Source of the DNA: Paenibacillus massiliensis 2301065 = DSM 16942
GTDB taxonomy: Bacteria; Bacillota; Bacilli; Paenibacillales; Paenibacillaceae
Length of the DNA: 64,000 nt
Direction: 5' to 3'
Assembly (NCBI RefSeq): GCF_000377505.1
Contig: NZ_KB898191.1
Coordinates: forward strand, 248,001 to 312,000
Made by a program: the position numbers and the translations under genes. Below are positions 43,111 to 52,605 of this stretch, one piece after another (position 1 is the first letter of the stretch; every line of letters begins with the position of its first letter). Below the pieces are notes generated by a model. That model saw nothing but the letters and a program-made list of their open reading frames with translations, had not been told where the DNA came from and ran no database searches.

Positions 43111-44277
43111 TTAAGCCCTAACCCGACTACCACTCTTCCCGCTAGTAATCGCCACCTGCACCCCGATCATGACCACAATCACCATCAGCATCACAATAAG
43201 CGCAGTCGTAAAGCTTCCACTTCGATCATAAATCGCCCCAATCGCTAGTGGTCCCATAGCCCCTATAATATAACCCGCGCACTGGGACATCGCAGACCAT
43301 GCTCCAGCTTCCTCCGCCGTTTCTGTCTCGACAATGGGTAGCATGAGTGCCAGTGGAAATAACCCGCCTGCTCCCATGCCCAACAATACCGCCGCTGGCA
43401 GCATCGGCAGTTGAAAGAGCAGCATGACGATTCCGATTAGCTCGGATACACTGCAAAGAATGAGATACAAACGACGTCTCCCGGATCTGGCTACTAGGAA
43501 GGGAATCGTTAAGGATACGGGAACTTGAATCAGCGTAAAGACCGTAAGGAGCATAGCTGCACTAGCCGCGCTGTAGCCGAGATTCAGAGCAATCGGTGCA
43601 ATCCACGCTGTTACCGAATAAAAAATATTGGCCATTAAGCCAAAAAACAAGGTCAACAGAATTGCTTTTTTATTACGGATCGGAAGGCTGGAGCTTGATC
43701 CTATTGAGCTTGAGCTAGTCAGATTCGCCCGATTTCCAAGAAAAGCAGCCCACACGATTAGTGCCACCACTCCAAGAATAGTCCAGCAAGACAAGGTCAG
43801 CGTTAAGCTGTGATTACTACGATTGTATAACGGGATAGCAAAAGCCGAAGCAACAGCAGCCCCTACAGTCATGGAAGCAGAATACACACTGACAATGCCG
43901 GGCTTGGTAGGAAAATACTTCTTAATGAAGCCGGACAATAGCGGCCCGGCCAAGCTGATCCCAATTCCGCCAACTAACGCACTAACTACCAGTATCACGA
44001 CAGAGCTAACGATTCCTCGCAAAGCTGTTGCCCCTGTAATGAGGACTAAGGCCATAAAAATGGTGCGTTCAAGACCTATTCGATCACGCAATACGGTCGC
44101 CGCTGGAGCAAAGATCCCCATACATAGGACAGGCAATGTGGTGAGTAGACTTGCGGTTAGACCGCTTATATCTAGATCACTCTGTATCGTACCAAGCAAA
44201 GGGGCCACCGATGTAATCAGAGGCCTTAGATTCAAGGCTGCAATAAATATAGCTAGCAATAAAAAATATCTCTTCAT
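43111..44277 (-). CDS. MFS transporter, CynX/NimT family
   Basis: 388 residues, twelve hydrophobic segments with a short Ser-rich loop between the two halves (NLTSSSSIGSSSSLP). The N-terminal ALNLRPLITSVAPLLG and the loop RDRIGLERT between helices 2 and 3 match the CynX/NimT group (cyanate or 2-nitroimidazole transporters by name). The real substrate is not readable. Divergent from a LysR regulator with 123 bp between them, the usual layout for regulator and target. Confidence 0.85.
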   Translation of the reverse strand: MKRYFLLLAIFIAALNLRPLITSVAPLLGTIQSDLDISGLTASLLTTLPVLCMGIFAPAATVLRDRIGLERTIFMALVLITGATALRGIVSSVVILVVSALVGGIGISLAGPLLSGFIKKYFPTKPGIVSVYSASMTVGAAVASAFAIPLYNRSNHSLTLTLSCWTILGVVALIVWAAFLGNRANLTSSSSIGSSSSLPIRNKKAILLTLFFGLMANIFYSVTAWIAPIALNLGYSAASAAMLLTVFTLIQVPVSLTIPFLVARSGRRRLYLILCSVSELIGIVMLLFQLPMLPAAVLLGMGAGGLFPLALMLPIVETETAEEAGAWSAMSQCAGYIIGAMGPLAIGAIYDRSGSFTTALIVMLMVIVVMIGVQVAITSGKSGSRVRA

Positions 44278-44326
44278 AAATAGGCCCTCTCTTCTTAGCT
44301 GTATAAGACATCCTCAGTATAGGGGC

Positions 44327-44352
44327 TTATAAATCATTGATCAATTCTATAA
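44327..44352. promoter_or_regulatory. Candidate LysR binding site between LysR and MFS genes
   Basis: A near-palindrome centred on ATTGATCAAT, with flanking TTATA and TATAA and a T-N11-A core, lies in the divergent promoter region. Confidence 0.45.
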
Positions 44353-44400
44353 TCAATATTATTATGATAGTTAAATACTATTAAAAAAAGGAGCCTTCGG

Positions 44401-45291
44401 ATGGACAATCGAAATGTACAGTATTTTATGGCGGTATATGAGCTACTGCATTTTACAAAGGCTGCCGAAAGACTCGGAATCTCACAGCCTACACTAAGCC
44501 AGCAAATCCGCATACTTGAGGCAGAGCTGGGCACTCCTCTTTTCGATCGGATCGGTAAAAAGGTGGTGGCTACAGAAGCAGGCAAGCTCCTGTACCACTA
44601 TGGGCTAAAGATGCTGCAAGCAGAACGGGACGCCAAGCATGCCATACAAGATCTGTTGTCAGGAGACAGCGGTACGGTTAGGCTGGCTGTGCTGCCCTCG
44701 GATTTGGACTTCATGCTCGTCCCGCTGTTCGTTGAATTCAAGAAGACATATCCTCACATCCAGCTACAGGTGTTCTCAACTATATATGTACAAGATGAAG
44801 TGCTTACCCATAAAGTCGATATCGGGATTGGCTTGCAGGGTCAGCCTGATAAAAGATTAATCCAGGTCCCGCTTGGATTGGAGCCCTATCATCTCTTCGT
44901 TCATGCAGCAAGCGAGCTCGCTGACAGGAAGGAGATTACACTGCAAGAGCTGAAACAGCATTCACTGGTCATGTATCCGAAAGGCTTTCTCGGTCGCGAG
45001 TTAGTGGATGCCGTCTGTATTCAGGAAGAGATTGAATTAACCCCCGTCATGGAGACGAGCTCAGCCAATTCACTGCTCCAATTAGTGTCTGCCGGGGTAG
45101 GCGCTACTATACAGCCGCAAGGCTTGCTCGCTCAATTCCCGGAACGTCAGGACATTGTAGCTATACCATTCAAGGGGCCTACGCCTATACGACATCTGGA
45201 GCTCATGTACTGTACGGATCGGTATATTAGCACCTCGCATCAACAATTAACAGATGGCCTCATTGAATTTTTTCATAACAAAATGGGATGA
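44401..45291 (+). CDS. LysR-family transcriptional regulator
   Basis: 296 residues, ribosome site AAAAGGAGCC. The N-terminal helix-turn-helix reads LLHFTKAAERLGISQPTLSQQIRILEAELGTPLF; the C-terminal effector domain (about 90-290) has the periplasmic-binding fold. The sequence is of the CynR/CysB-like general type. The divergent MFS transporter is the likely target. A strong terminator follows. Confidence 0.9.
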   Translation: MDNRNVQYFMAVYELLHFTKAAERLGISQPTLSQQIRILEAELGTPLFDRIGKKVVATEAGKLLYHYGLKMLQAERDAKHAIQDLLSGDSGTVRLAVLPSDLDFMLVPLFVEFKKTYPHIQLQVFSTIYVQDEVLTHKVDIGIGLQGQPDKRLIQVPLGLEPYHLFVHAASELADRKEITLQELKQHSLVMYPKGFLGRELVDAVCIQEEIELTPVMETSSANSLLQLVSAGVGATIQPQGLLAQFPERQDIVAIPFKGPTPIRHLELMYCTDRYISTSHQQLTDGLIEFFHNKMG

Positions 45292-45399
45292 AGGCTACAT
45301 TCTGAGTAGCTTTGGTCTCCTGTGAGCATTAGTACACCACAAGCGACAACGATTACGGAACGACGACCACGAGATAGCTAGCAAATTTGCACATAGCAA

Positions 45400-45446
45400 A
45401 AGCTCGCGAAACCCTTAAAAAATCCTTGTGTTTAGCGAGCTTTTTT
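45400..45446 (+). terminator. Terminator after the LysR gene
   Basis: AAGCTCGC pairs with GCGAGCTT, followed by TTTTAG. Its loop and right arm (AAATCCTTGTGTTTAGCG) are identical over 18 nt with the terminator at 51457-51502. Confidence 0.85.
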
Positions 45447-45467
45447 AGTTGTTCTATTTTAGACAGG

Positions 45468-45782
45468 TCAATTCTTTTTGTTCCTTTTATACGTGTACAT
45501 TCCCCATATCACCAATGCCGCACATAACAAAAGCGTACAGTAGGCCCAAGCAAAAAGCATGGCAAGCCCCAACCCGATGTTGGCATCCAGACGTTCATCA
45601 AAGATCACTGTGTATAGAGAAAACCCGAGTGGCACAGCTCCCACAATAAAAAGTCCAGTCAACCATCCACCAAAGCGTCTAGAGCTTAAGCTCGATCCTG
45701 TACCGGCAAGCTTGCGAAGCCCTTTACTAATAAGAAATAGTAATAGAATAAATAACAGCCAAGTGGCGAGAATTTTTAGCAT
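45468..45782 (-). CDS. Small membrane protein, function unknown
   Basis: 104 residues from ATG 45782, which has the strong site AGAGGAGGTAAAGC; the frame stays open upstream to 45911 without one. Three hydrophobic segments: about 4-20, 38-58 and 68-92, with basic ends (RKLAG, YKRNKKN). I do not recognise the family. It converges with the LysR gene and stands alone. Confidence 0.65.
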   Translation of the reverse strand: MLKILATWLLFILLLFLISKGLRKLAGTGSSLSSRRFGGWLTGLFIVGAVPLGFSLYTVIFDERLDANIGLGLAMLFAWAYCTLLLCAALVIWGMYTYKRNKKN

Positions 45783-46002
45783 TAGCTTTACCTCCTCTGA
45801 ATTCAACACTTTTTGTGCAATTTTTTTGTGAAAAAAAGGTCCTTCTGAATCATTACTCATTTTACAGGAAAGACATGCAAGATCGTTCATTAAGAGCACA
45901 TATTCTATCAATAAGCTTGATTGACTATAATTACCCTGGTTGACGCTTTATGATCCAAGATTACGATGGTATTGAACCTGAAAACCTTGTTCTGTACATA
46001 GA

Positions 46003-46027
46003 TAAAAAAAGCACCCCGCAGGATGCT
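46003..46027 (-). terminator. Terminator of the dus gene
   Basis: AGCACCC and GGATGCT pair (one G-U) around CGCA; the minus strand then has a run of seven T. Confidence 0.85.
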
Positions 46028-46061
46028 CTATGAACTAAAGACTTACCATTATGGCTTAGTT

Positions 46062-47039
46062 TTACGCCCCATCTTGCTCCCTGCTTCCAAAATCATCGAG
46101 TAATGCGCGAACTTCAATGGTTGATTTGGCGCTCATTAAGCTATTTCTAAGCTCGCTTGCCCCTCGGAATCCACGTACATATATTTTAAAGAAGCGGGCA
46201 AGCGCGCTGTACGAACGTGGCTCCTCTGCTGAATATTGATCATAGAGATCCAAATGCAACCGCAGCAGACCAAGTAATTCCTCACTGCTGTGGTCCTTCG
46301 GCTCCTTCTCAAAGGCAAACGGATTCTGAAAAATCCCACGCCCGATCATAATACCATCCACTCCATATTGCTCAGCGAGCTTCAAGCCCATCTGACGGTC
46401 CGAAATATCCCCATTAATCGTCAGTAGAGTATGTGGTGCTACCTCATCACGCAGCTTCTTAATCTCCGGGATGAGTTCCCAATGAGCGTCTACTTTGCTC
46501 ATTTCCTCTCTTGTCCGCAAATGAATGGAAAGATTCACAATGTCTTGCTCCAAAATATGCGTTAACCAGTCACGCCATTCATCTACAGCCGTGAAGCCAA
46601 GCCTTGTTTTTACACTCACGGGCAGGCCTCCCGCTTTCGCAGCCTGGATGATCTCCGCTGCAATAGCTGGGCGACAGATCAGACCGCTTCCCTTCCCATT
46701 CTCAGCTACATTAGCAACAGGACAACCCATATTAATATCGATGCCTTTAAAGCCTTCTTTCGCCATACCGATGCTCATCTCACGAAAGTATTCCGGCTTG
46801 TCTCCCCAGATATGAGCCACGATGGGCTGTTCATCTGCTGTATAAGTCAAACGTCCGCGCACACTTTTGTTTCCCTCTGGGTGACAGTAGCTCTCCGTAT
46901 TCGCAAATTCCGTGAAAAATACATCCGGCCTGCCGGCCTCACTTACGACATGACGAAACACAACATCCGTCACATCTTCCATGGGCGCCAATATAAAAAA
47001 TGGTCGTGGTAATTCAAGCCAAAAATTGTCTTTCGTCAT
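46062..47039 (-). CDS. dus: tRNA-dihydrouridine synthase
   Basis: 325 residues from ATG 47039, 8 nt after GAGAGG; the in-frame TTG two codons earlier is too close to that site. FMN-dependent TIM barrel that reduces uridines in tRNA D-loops. Motifs: [12 protein letters not shown] at the N-terminus, the catalytic Cys106 in [36 protein letters not shown] and [14 protein letters not shown] for FMN phosphate binding. The last 80 residues form the helical tRNA-binding domain. Monocistronic. Confidence 0.92.
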   Translation of the reverse strand: MTKDNFWLELPRPFFILAPMEDVTDVVFRHVVSEAGRPDVFFTEFANTESYCHPEGNKSVRGRLTYTADEQPIVAHIWGDKPEYFREMSIGMAKEGFKGIDINMGCPVANVAENGKGSGLICRPAIAAEIIQAAKAGGLPVSVKTRLGFTAVDEWRDWLTHILEQDIVNLSIHLRTREEMSKVDAHWELIPEIKKLRDEVAPHTLLTINGDISDRQMGLKLAEQYGVDGIMIGRGIFQNPFAFEKEPKDHSSEELLGLLRLHLDLYDQYSAEEPRSYSALARFFKIYVRGFRGASELRNSLMSAKSTIEVRALLDDFGSREQDGA

Positions 47040-47193
47040 ATCCAAAACCTCTCTATGAAAACTAAGAAAAAATCTTAAACTTATCCCAACGAGTATATCA
47101 TAAACCTTGAGAAGAGCGCACTCACGAATGAATTCAAGTGAAAAAGTGGGGCATTAATTCGCAATTTCGCCATTAGTTACAGGAAGTAAGTTG

Positions 47194-47250
47194 TTGAAAA
47201 TTACTTCTAACTTGATATAATACAAGTTATTGAGATTGATAATCACTATC
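47194..47250 (+). promoter_or_regulatory. SigA promoter with Fur box for the siderophore importer
   Basis: TTGAAA (47194-47199), 16 bp, TATAAT (47216-47221). The Fur-box-like sequence at 47232-47250 (GAGATTGATAATCACTATC) matches 16 of 19 positions of the Fur consensus and covers the expected start of transcription. Confidence 0.75.
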
Positions 47251-47396
47251 GTGTAATTGACATGTCACTCTGCATTACTATGAGAAATAGTACATATCCA
47301 TTCTTTAAAATGCGCTCTGAGAATATAACATGATCTTGATTTATCAATTACAATGCTCTGCTTGTGTGCAAGCTTATTTAAACTAGGGGGATATAT

Positions 47397-48437
47397 ATGA
47401 GAAAATTCAATGTTTCAAAATCAATGTTTATTTTACTTGCAGCTTTTGCTTTGCTGTTGTCAGCATGCTCAAGTAATGGACCTGCTACTTCTGGTGCTGC
47501 TAATACGAATGCTACTGACGCTGGTAGTGCTACTCCTGCTGCTGCTACAACGGTTGAAATTACGGACGCTCATGGAACGGTTACTGTTCCGGTCAATCCT
47601 GCGAAGGTCGTTGCTCTGGATAACAGAACTTTTGAGACTTTGTCCAATTGGGGCATTAAATTAGCGGCTGTGCCGAAGGATGTAATGCCTGCGAATTCAC
47701 CCTATGTAGCCGATGAATCGGTACAAAATATTGGAAATCACCGCGAGCCAAATCTTGAGCTCCTCGCCTCTATACAGCCTGACCTTGTCATTGTTGGTCA
47801 AAGATTTGCTAGCTATTATGAAGATATCAAAAAATTAGTGCCAAATGCAGCAGTTATTGACCTCGATTTTGATGTTTCTGCAGAGGCAGGTACACCTGGA
47901 CAAAATCTGGTAAATGGATTTAAAGATGCAACAACCGATTTAGGTAAAATCTTCGATAAGCAAGAAGAAGCTAGCCAATTAAATGCTGATTTTGATAAAG
48001 CTATTGAAGCAGCTAAAGCCGCTTATAATGGTGAAGATAAGATTATGAGTGTGGTTGTTTCTGGTGGAGATATCGGTTTCTCGGCTCCTCACTCTGGGCG
48101 AGTATGGGGACCATTGTATGAAATTTTTGACTGGACTCCTGCATTAGAAGTTGAGAAGTCTTCTTCCGATCATCAAGGGGATGATATCTCTGTTGAAGCT
48201 ATTGCCCAAAGCAATCCTGATTGGATTTTTGTGCTGGATCGTGACGCAGCTATTTCTTCTGATGAAGCATCTGTTCCTGCTCAAGACGTTATTGATAACT
48301 CACCTGCTCTTAAAAACACAACGGCTATTACTAAAGGGCAGATTCTCTATGCTCCAAACGATACTTACACCAATGAATCCATTGAAACCTTTATCAAGAT
48401 TTTTAACGACCTTTCAGAAGCTTTAGCTAAGCAGTGA
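47397..48437 (+). CDS. Ferric-siderophore ABC importer binding lipoprotein (YclQ/FatB-like)
   Basis: 346 residues. Lipobox LLSAC with Cys24, then a low-complexity Ala/Thr/Ser linker to about 50. Class III (helical backbone) binding fold: VEITDAHGTVTVPVNPAKVVALD, IGNHREPNLELLASIQPDLVIVG. It most resembles the petrobactin/catecholate group (YclQ, FatB), but the ligand is inferred. It is the first gene of a four-gene operon with two permeases and an ATPase, under a Fur promoter. Codon use and A+T content differ visibly from the surrounding genes. Confidence 0.9.
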   Translation: MRKFNVSKSMFILLAAFALLLSACSSNGPATSGAANTNATDAGSATPAAATTVEITDAHGTVTVPVNPAKVVALDNRTFETLSNWGIKLAAVPKDVMPANSPYVADESVQNIGNHREPNLELLASIQPDLVIVGQRFASYYEDIKKLVPNAAVIDLDFDVSAEAGTPGQNLVNGFKDATTDLGKIFDKQEEASQLNADFDKAIEAAKAAYNGEDKIMSVVVSGGDIGFSAPHSGRVWGPLYEIFDWTPALEVEKSSSDHQGDDISVEAIAQSNPDWIFVLDRDAAISSDEASVPAQDVIDNSPALKNTTAITKGQILYAPNDTYTNESIETFIKIFNDLSEALAKQ

Positions 48438-48453
48438 AAAGGAGTCTAACGTA

Positions 48454-49479
48454 GTGCTGAAAAACTTGATACCAAATTTAGCTGGGGTTGAGAATTCTCA
48501 ACCCCAGCGTCATAATCACAAAAGACTATGGACCTTACCTTTTATCATTGCCATTACAGCGACTATTATTTTGGGCATTATATCACTGCTTACTGGGGTG
48601 TATGACATAAGAGGACAAGCGGATGGAATGGAGATGTTCTTCATCACTCGTGTCCCAAGAACCCTGGCATTGATGCTTACGGGAGCCGCAATGGCCATGG
48701 CAGGACTGGTCATGCAGCTGATTACACAGAATCGCTTGGTGGAGCCGACAACAACAGGGACCATGGAATGGTCTGGTCTGGGGCTTATGTTTGTTTATTT
48801 GGTCTTTCCAGCCCCAACTTTAGTGCTAAGAATGACAGGTGCAATCATTTTTTCCTTTGTAGGAACGATGATTTTTTTCATGTTTCTAAAAAAAGTTAAA
48901 CTTCGTTCGTCTTTAGTAGTTCCTATTATTGGCATGATGCTTGGAGCAGTCATTTCTGCCTTTTCAACTTTCGTTGGGCTTGTTTTTCAAATGACGCAAA
49001 ATATCGAAAGCTGGTTTGTAGGCTCTTTTTCGCCTGTTCAAATTGGAAGATATGAATACTTATGGCTTATCATATTGATTACAATACTTATTTTTATTTT
49101 TGCTGATCGATTGACTTTAGCTGGACTAGGGGAAGATGTCGCTACCAGTCTTGGAGTAAACTATAACAGGATCATTCTTTTTGGCACTGCTCTGATTTCT
49201 CTAGCTGTTGGCATTGTTGCAGCTGTGATTGGAAACCTGCCTTTTTTAGGGTTAATTGTACCGAATATCGTTTCCTTATTTAGAGGTGATGATCTCCGAA
49301 GCAATTTGCCGTGGGTCTGCGTATTAGGGATGGGTACCATCATGATCTGTGACATTCTATCTAGAATCATTATTATGCCTTTTGAAGTACCCGTATCCAT
49401 GATTCTTGGAACAGTGGGAGCCGTCGTATTTATTGTTATTTTGTTACGACAAAGGAGGTCAAGAAGGAGTCTGAGATGA
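48454..49479 (+). CDS. Iron-siderophore ABC permease, FecCD family (first)
   Basis: 341 residues from GTG 48454 with AAAGGAGTC before it. Nine or ten membrane segments. Family marks: RVPRTLALMLTGAAMAMAGLVMQLITQNRLVEPTTTG near the N-terminus, and a GNLPFLGLIVPNIVSLFRGDDLR loop near the C-terminus that contacts the ATPase. YclN-like. The stop overlaps the next start by ATGA. Confidence 0.92.
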   Translation: MLKNLIPNLAGVENSQPQRHNHKRLWTLPFIIAITATIILGIISLLTGVYDIRGQADGMEMFFITRVPRTLALMLTGAAMAMAGLVMQLITQNRLVEPTTTGTMEWSGLGLMFVYLVFPAPTLVLRMTGAIIFSFVGTMIFFMFLKKVKLRSSLVVPIIGMMLGAVISAFSTFVGLVFQMTQNIESWFVGSFSPVQIGRYEYLWLIILITILIFIFADRLTLAGLGEDVATSLGVNYNRIILFGTALISLAVGIVAAVIGNLPFLGLIVPNIVSLFRGDDLRSNLPWVCVLGMGTIMICDILSRIIIMPFEVPVSMILGTVGAVVFIVILLRQRRSRRSLR

Positions 49480-50540
49480 GCCAATTCGTAAGTAGCAATC
49501 CATTACATGTTGAAGTCGATTCTAGCCGTCCTCATAAAAGAAGGTCAGCCAGAGCCTTTCGTACCAAGAAAGAAGAAAAGCGTTATTGGATCTTGCTGAT
49601 AACATTGATAGTTTTGGGCGTTATTTCTTCGTTTGGACTACTGGTGTATAACAATCCAGTTCCGGTAACCTCTCCTTCTTTCATACCTGTTGTTACAAGA
49701 AGGGTTGTAGCCCTTGTTGCCATGCTTGTGGCTGTTATTTGCCAAAGCTTATCAACGGTTGCTTTTCAATCAATTACAAATAACAGAATTATCACTCCGT
49801 CACTATTAGGCTTTGAAGCTATTTATTCAACCATTCATACAAGTACTATATTTTTCTTTGGTGCTGCTGTATTTGTAGGCTTTAGCGGTGTTGATTCCTT
49901 TTTATATCAAGTTGCTGCAATGGTCTTGATGTGTTTGATACTGTATGGTTGGCTGCTTTCCGGAAAATACGGCAATTTACAGCTTCTACTGTTAGTCGGT
50001 ATTATTATTGGAACCGGGTTAAGGTCTGTATCCTCATTTATGAGAAGACTTCTTGCACCGTCCGAGTTTGATATTTTACAGGCAAGAATGTTTGCTTCAG
50101 TGAACAATGCAGACTCAGCCTATTTCCCGATTGCCATCCCCATCGTCATCATTGTTGCCATCCTTTTGCTTGCTAATGCCAAGAGGTTAAATGTATTATC
50201 GCTGGGTAAGGATGTATCGACTTCCTTGGGAACTAGGCATCAAATCAGCGTGATTTATACGCTTGTTCTGATATCCATTTTGATGGCTGTTTCAACGGCT
50301 TTGGTTGGGCCACTTACCTTCTTCGGATTTTTAGTTGCCACTTTGAGTTATCAGGCAGCACAAACCTACGACCACAGATATGTGTTCCCCATGGCTCTTG
50401 CTATCGGGTTTGTAATCTTAACCGGTGCATACTTCATTATGAATCATATTTTTAATGCGCAAGGTGTTGTTTCCATTATTATCGAATTGGTTGGCGGATT
50501 AACATTTTTAATAGTGATTTTAAGGAAGGGTTCTTTATGA
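49476..50540 (+). CDS. Iron-siderophore ABC permease, FecCD family (second)
   Basis: 354 residues, YclO-like. A hydrophilic N-terminus of about 45 residues (rich in Arg/Lys, SSRPHKRRSARAFRTKKEEKR) precedes the first membrane helix. The family segment RRVVALVAMLVAVICQSLSTVAFQSITNNRIITPSLLGFE and the later GPLTFFGFLVATLSYQ are seen. It pairs with the preceding permease to form the channel. Both ends overlap neighbours by ATGA. Confidence 0.92.
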   Translation: MSQFVSSNPLHVEVDSSRPHKRRSARAFRTKKEEKRYWILLITLIVLGVISSFGLLVYNNPVPVTSPSFIPVVTRRVVALVAMLVAVICQSLSTVAFQSITNNRIITPSLLGFEAIYSTIHTSTIFFFGAAVFVGFSGVDSFLYQVAAMVLMCLILYGWLLSGKYGNLQLLLLVGIIIGTGLRSVSSFMRRLLAPSEFDILQARMFASVNNADSAYFPIAIPIVIIVAILLLANAKRLNVLSLGKDVSTSLGTRHQISVIYTLVLISILMAVSTALVGPLTFFGFLVATLSYQAAQTYDHRYVFPMALAIGFVILTGAYFIMNHIFNAQGVVSIIIELVGGLTFLIVILRKGSL

Positions 50541-51289
50541 TAGAGATTACTAATGTCAAAAAATCATATGCGGATGAGGTAGCGATCGGCCCTTTGAATA
50601 TTAAAATACCAAAAGCCGGCCTTACTTCTTTAATTGGGCCCAACGGTGCAGGTAAGTCCACTACACTTTTGATGATCGGAAGACTTTTGGATCTGGACGA
50701 AGGCCAAATCAAGGTGGCCAATATGGATGTTTCTACATCCAAATCGAGCGAGCTGGCTAAAATCGTAACTCTTTTACGTCAAGAAAATCATTTTGTAACG
50801 AGACTTACCGTTAGACAACTTGCTGGATTTGGACGTTTTCCTTATTCTAAGGGGAGATTAACGAACGAGGATGAGGCTATTATCTCCAAGTATATTGATT
50901 TTTTAGACTTGACTGATCTCGAAAATCGATACCTGGATGAGCTTTCTGGTGGTCAAAGGCAAAGAGCCTATGTAGCCATGGTGTTGTGTCAAGAGACGGA
51001 ATACGTGCTTTTGGATGAGCCTTTGAACAATCTGGATGTGGCTCGTTCTGTCCAGATGATGGAGCATTTGAGGCATGCCGCTAATGAGTTTGGACGAACC
51101 ATTCTGACTGTTATGCATGATATCAATTTTGCCGCCAAATATTCCGACCGAATTTGTGCCATGAAACATGGCCAAATCGCCGCTTTTGGAACAGTAAAGG
51201 AAGTTATGGACCCAGAGCTTTTAACCGATATTTTTGAAACGAAAATTGAAATTATAGACGGTCCTTATGGGCCGATTGCGATTTATTAG
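50537..51289 (+). CDS. Iron-siderophore ABC ATPase
   Basis: 250 residues, YclP-like. Walker A GPNGAGKST (about 34-42), Q-loop LLRQENHFV, signature LSGGQRQRAYVAM, Walker B EYVLLDEPLNNLD and switch His in VMHDINFAAKYSD. It powers the importer formed with the two upstream permeases. The start overlaps the previous stop by ATGA. A terminator follows. No siderophore synthesis genes are nearby, so it probably takes up ferric siderophores made elsewhere. Confidence 0.94.
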   Translation: MIEITNVKKSYADEVAIGPLNIKIPKAGLTSLIGPNGAGKSTTLLMIGRLLDLDEGQIKVANMDVSTSKSSELAKIVTLLRQENHFVTRLTVRQLAGFGRFPYSKGRLTNEDEAIISKYIDFLDLTDLENRYLDELSGGQRQRAYVAMVLCQETEYVLLDEPLNNLDVARSVQMMEHLRHAANEFGRTILTVMHDINFAAKYSDRICAMKHGQIAAFGTVKEVMDPELLTDIFETKIEIIDGPYGPIAIY

Positions 51290-51325
51290 GGCGGCCTGTA
51301 TGAAGAGGCTACGCACACACCCTAG

Positions 51326-51359
51326 AAGGTAGAGTGAACATTTTGCTCTACTTTTTTTA
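51326..51359 (+). terminator. Terminator of the iron importer operon
   Basis: GTAGAG/CTCTAC with flanking A-T pairs, followed by seven T. Wider CGCACAC/GTGTGCG repeats surround it. Confidence 0.88.
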
Positions 51360-51456
51360 GTGCGTGTGCGAAATTATTACTTCTTAAATAACGAAAAAAA
51401 CGGCATTTCTTTACTCATAAGACCACAGCCATAAAATCAAATCATAGATACATAGT

Positions 51457-51502
51457 AAAAGGCCGCTAAACACTCAGAAATCCTTGTGTTTAGCGGCCTT
51501 TT
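51457..51502. terminator. Bidirectional terminator next to tRNA-Ala
   Basis: A perfect 17-bp stem, 51457-51473 with 51486-51502, with A-runs and T-runs on both sides. It ends the tRNA-Ala transcript and shares 18 nt with the terminator at 45400-45446. Confidence 0.9.
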
Positions 51503-51507
51503 AAGTA

Positions 51508-51580
51508 TGGAGCCTAGGGGGATCGAACCCCTGACCTCATCGCTGCCAGCGATGCGCTCTCCCAGCTGAGCTAAGGCCCC
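51508..51580 (-). tRNA. tRNA-Ala (anticodon GGC)
   Basis: A 73-nt cloverleaf: acceptor GGGGCCT/AGGCTCC with one G-U, D-arm GCTCAGCTGGGAGAGC, anticodon stem CATCG/CGATG around CTGGCAG, T-arm GGTTCGATCC. The 3' CCA is not encoded. Confidence 0.95.
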
Positions 51581-51622
51581 GTATGTATTTTTCAACTTCT
51601 CACCATTATCGGCGACTTCTAT

Positions 51623-51651
51623 ATCATATAATTTTCACACAGCAATGTCAA
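51623..51651 (-). promoter_or_regulatory. Promoter of tRNA-Ala
   Basis: Perfect TTGACA (51651-51646), 17 bp, TATGAT (51628-51623) on the minus strand. Confidence 0.8.
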
Positions 51652-51675
51652 TACTTTTCAAGCGCAAAATTTATG

Positions 51676-51697
51676 GGCCGACGCTTATTCGTCGGCC
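51676..51697 (-). terminator. Hairpin overlapping the nrdR stop codon
   Basis: GGCCGACG pairs perfectly with CGTCGGCC around the stop codon; the T-rich tract on the minus strand is several bases later, so terminator strength is uncertain. Confidence 0.6.
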
Positions 51698-52152
51698 TCT
51701 TCCTTGGACAGTAAGGATTTCAGTTCCTTCATGAACATATTGATGTCCTTGAACTGCCGATATACCGACGCAAAGCGCACATAGGCCACTTCATCCACTG
51801 GATACAAGTGCTCCATGACGAGCTCACCAATCTCCTGACTCACGACCTCCGTGGCAGCTGTATTGCGTAATGCATTCTCTACCTTGGATACGATCTGCTC
51901 AAGCTGCTCCACCGATACAGGACGCTTCTCGCAGGCCCGAACCAATCCACGCAGCATTTTGTCACGGCTGAATTCCTCACGGCTGCCGTCCTTCTTCACG
52001 ACCATTAATGGAGCTTCCTCCACCATCTCGAATGTCGTGAATCTACGGGCGCATTGCTCGCATTCTCTGCGTCTGCGAATGGATTTATTATCATTGGCTG
52101 GCCTGGAATCCAGCACCTTCGTTCCTGCGTAAGCGCAGTAAGGGCATTTCAT
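51685..52152 (-). CDS. nrdR: Transcriptional repressor NrdR
   Basis: 155 residues from ATG 52152 (MKCPYC), the family's usual start; an upstream in-frame GTG at 52161 is better placed to AAGGA and is an alternative. N-terminal zinc ribbon with CPYC and CEQC pairs, then RRFTTFEM and an ATP-cone (about 48-140, [20 protein letters not shown]). It senses dATP/ATP and represses ribonucleotide reductase genes. Its position near coaE, mutM and polA is the same as in Bacillus relatives. Confidence 0.94.
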   Translation of the reverse strand: MKCPYCAYAGTKVLDSRPANDNKSIRRRRECEQCARRFTTFEMVEEAPLMVVKKDGSREEFSRDKMLRGLVRACEKRPVSVEQLEQIVSKVENALRNTAATEVVSQEIGELVMEHLYPVDEVAYVRFASVYRQFKDINMFMKELKSLLSKEEADE

Positions 52153-52258
52153 AACAATCACTCACTTCCTTTTACCAATAAATTCTTTATCCATTAGACT
52201 AATAAAATTTGAATATCGACACATAATACAATTACCAACCGCGAGGAGGTGAACAACA

Positions 52259-52474
52259 ATGGCACAAGGGAACTCTAACAATCTGGTTGTTAAACAAGCG
52301 TCCGGAGCACTGGAACAACTGAAATACGAGGTTGCTCAAGAGCTTGGGATTAGCATCCCTCAAGATGGTTACCAAGGTAACATGACATCTTATGAGAACG
52401 GTTCGATCGGGGGTTACATCACCAAGCGTCTGGTGACAATCGCCGAGCAACAACTGGCCGGTCAATTTCAATAA
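52259..52474 (+). CDS. Small acid-soluble spore protein, alpha/beta type
   Basis: 71 residues, ribosome site GAGGAGGTGAAC. The two conserved family blocks are seen: YEVAQELGIS, which includes the GPR protease cleavage site, and GSIGGYITKRLVTIAEQQL, the DNA-binding C-terminal helix. It coats and protects spore DNA. A CATAATA at 52221-52227 could be a sigma-G -10, but no clear -35 was found. A terminator follows. Confidence 0.95.
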   Translation: MAQGNSNNLVVKQASGALEQLKYEVAQELGISIPQDGYQGNMTSYENGSIGGYITKRLVTIAEQQLAGQFQ

Positions 52475-52487
52475 GTCATAACAAGCA

Positions 52488-52525
52488 AGGTGCAGGACAG
52501 GCGATAAGCCTTCCTGCACTTTTTA
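52488..52525 (+). terminator. Terminator of the SASP gene
   Basis: GTGCAGGA and TCCTGCAC pair, with an inner AGGC/GCCT hairpin, followed by TTTTT. Confidence 0.85.
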
Positions 52526-52605
52526 ACTTATCCATGGCATTATCTTGAACCATACTGCCCTCATAAAGCCCGTTAAACCGTATCACCATTCCAGAAATCC
52601 ATTCC

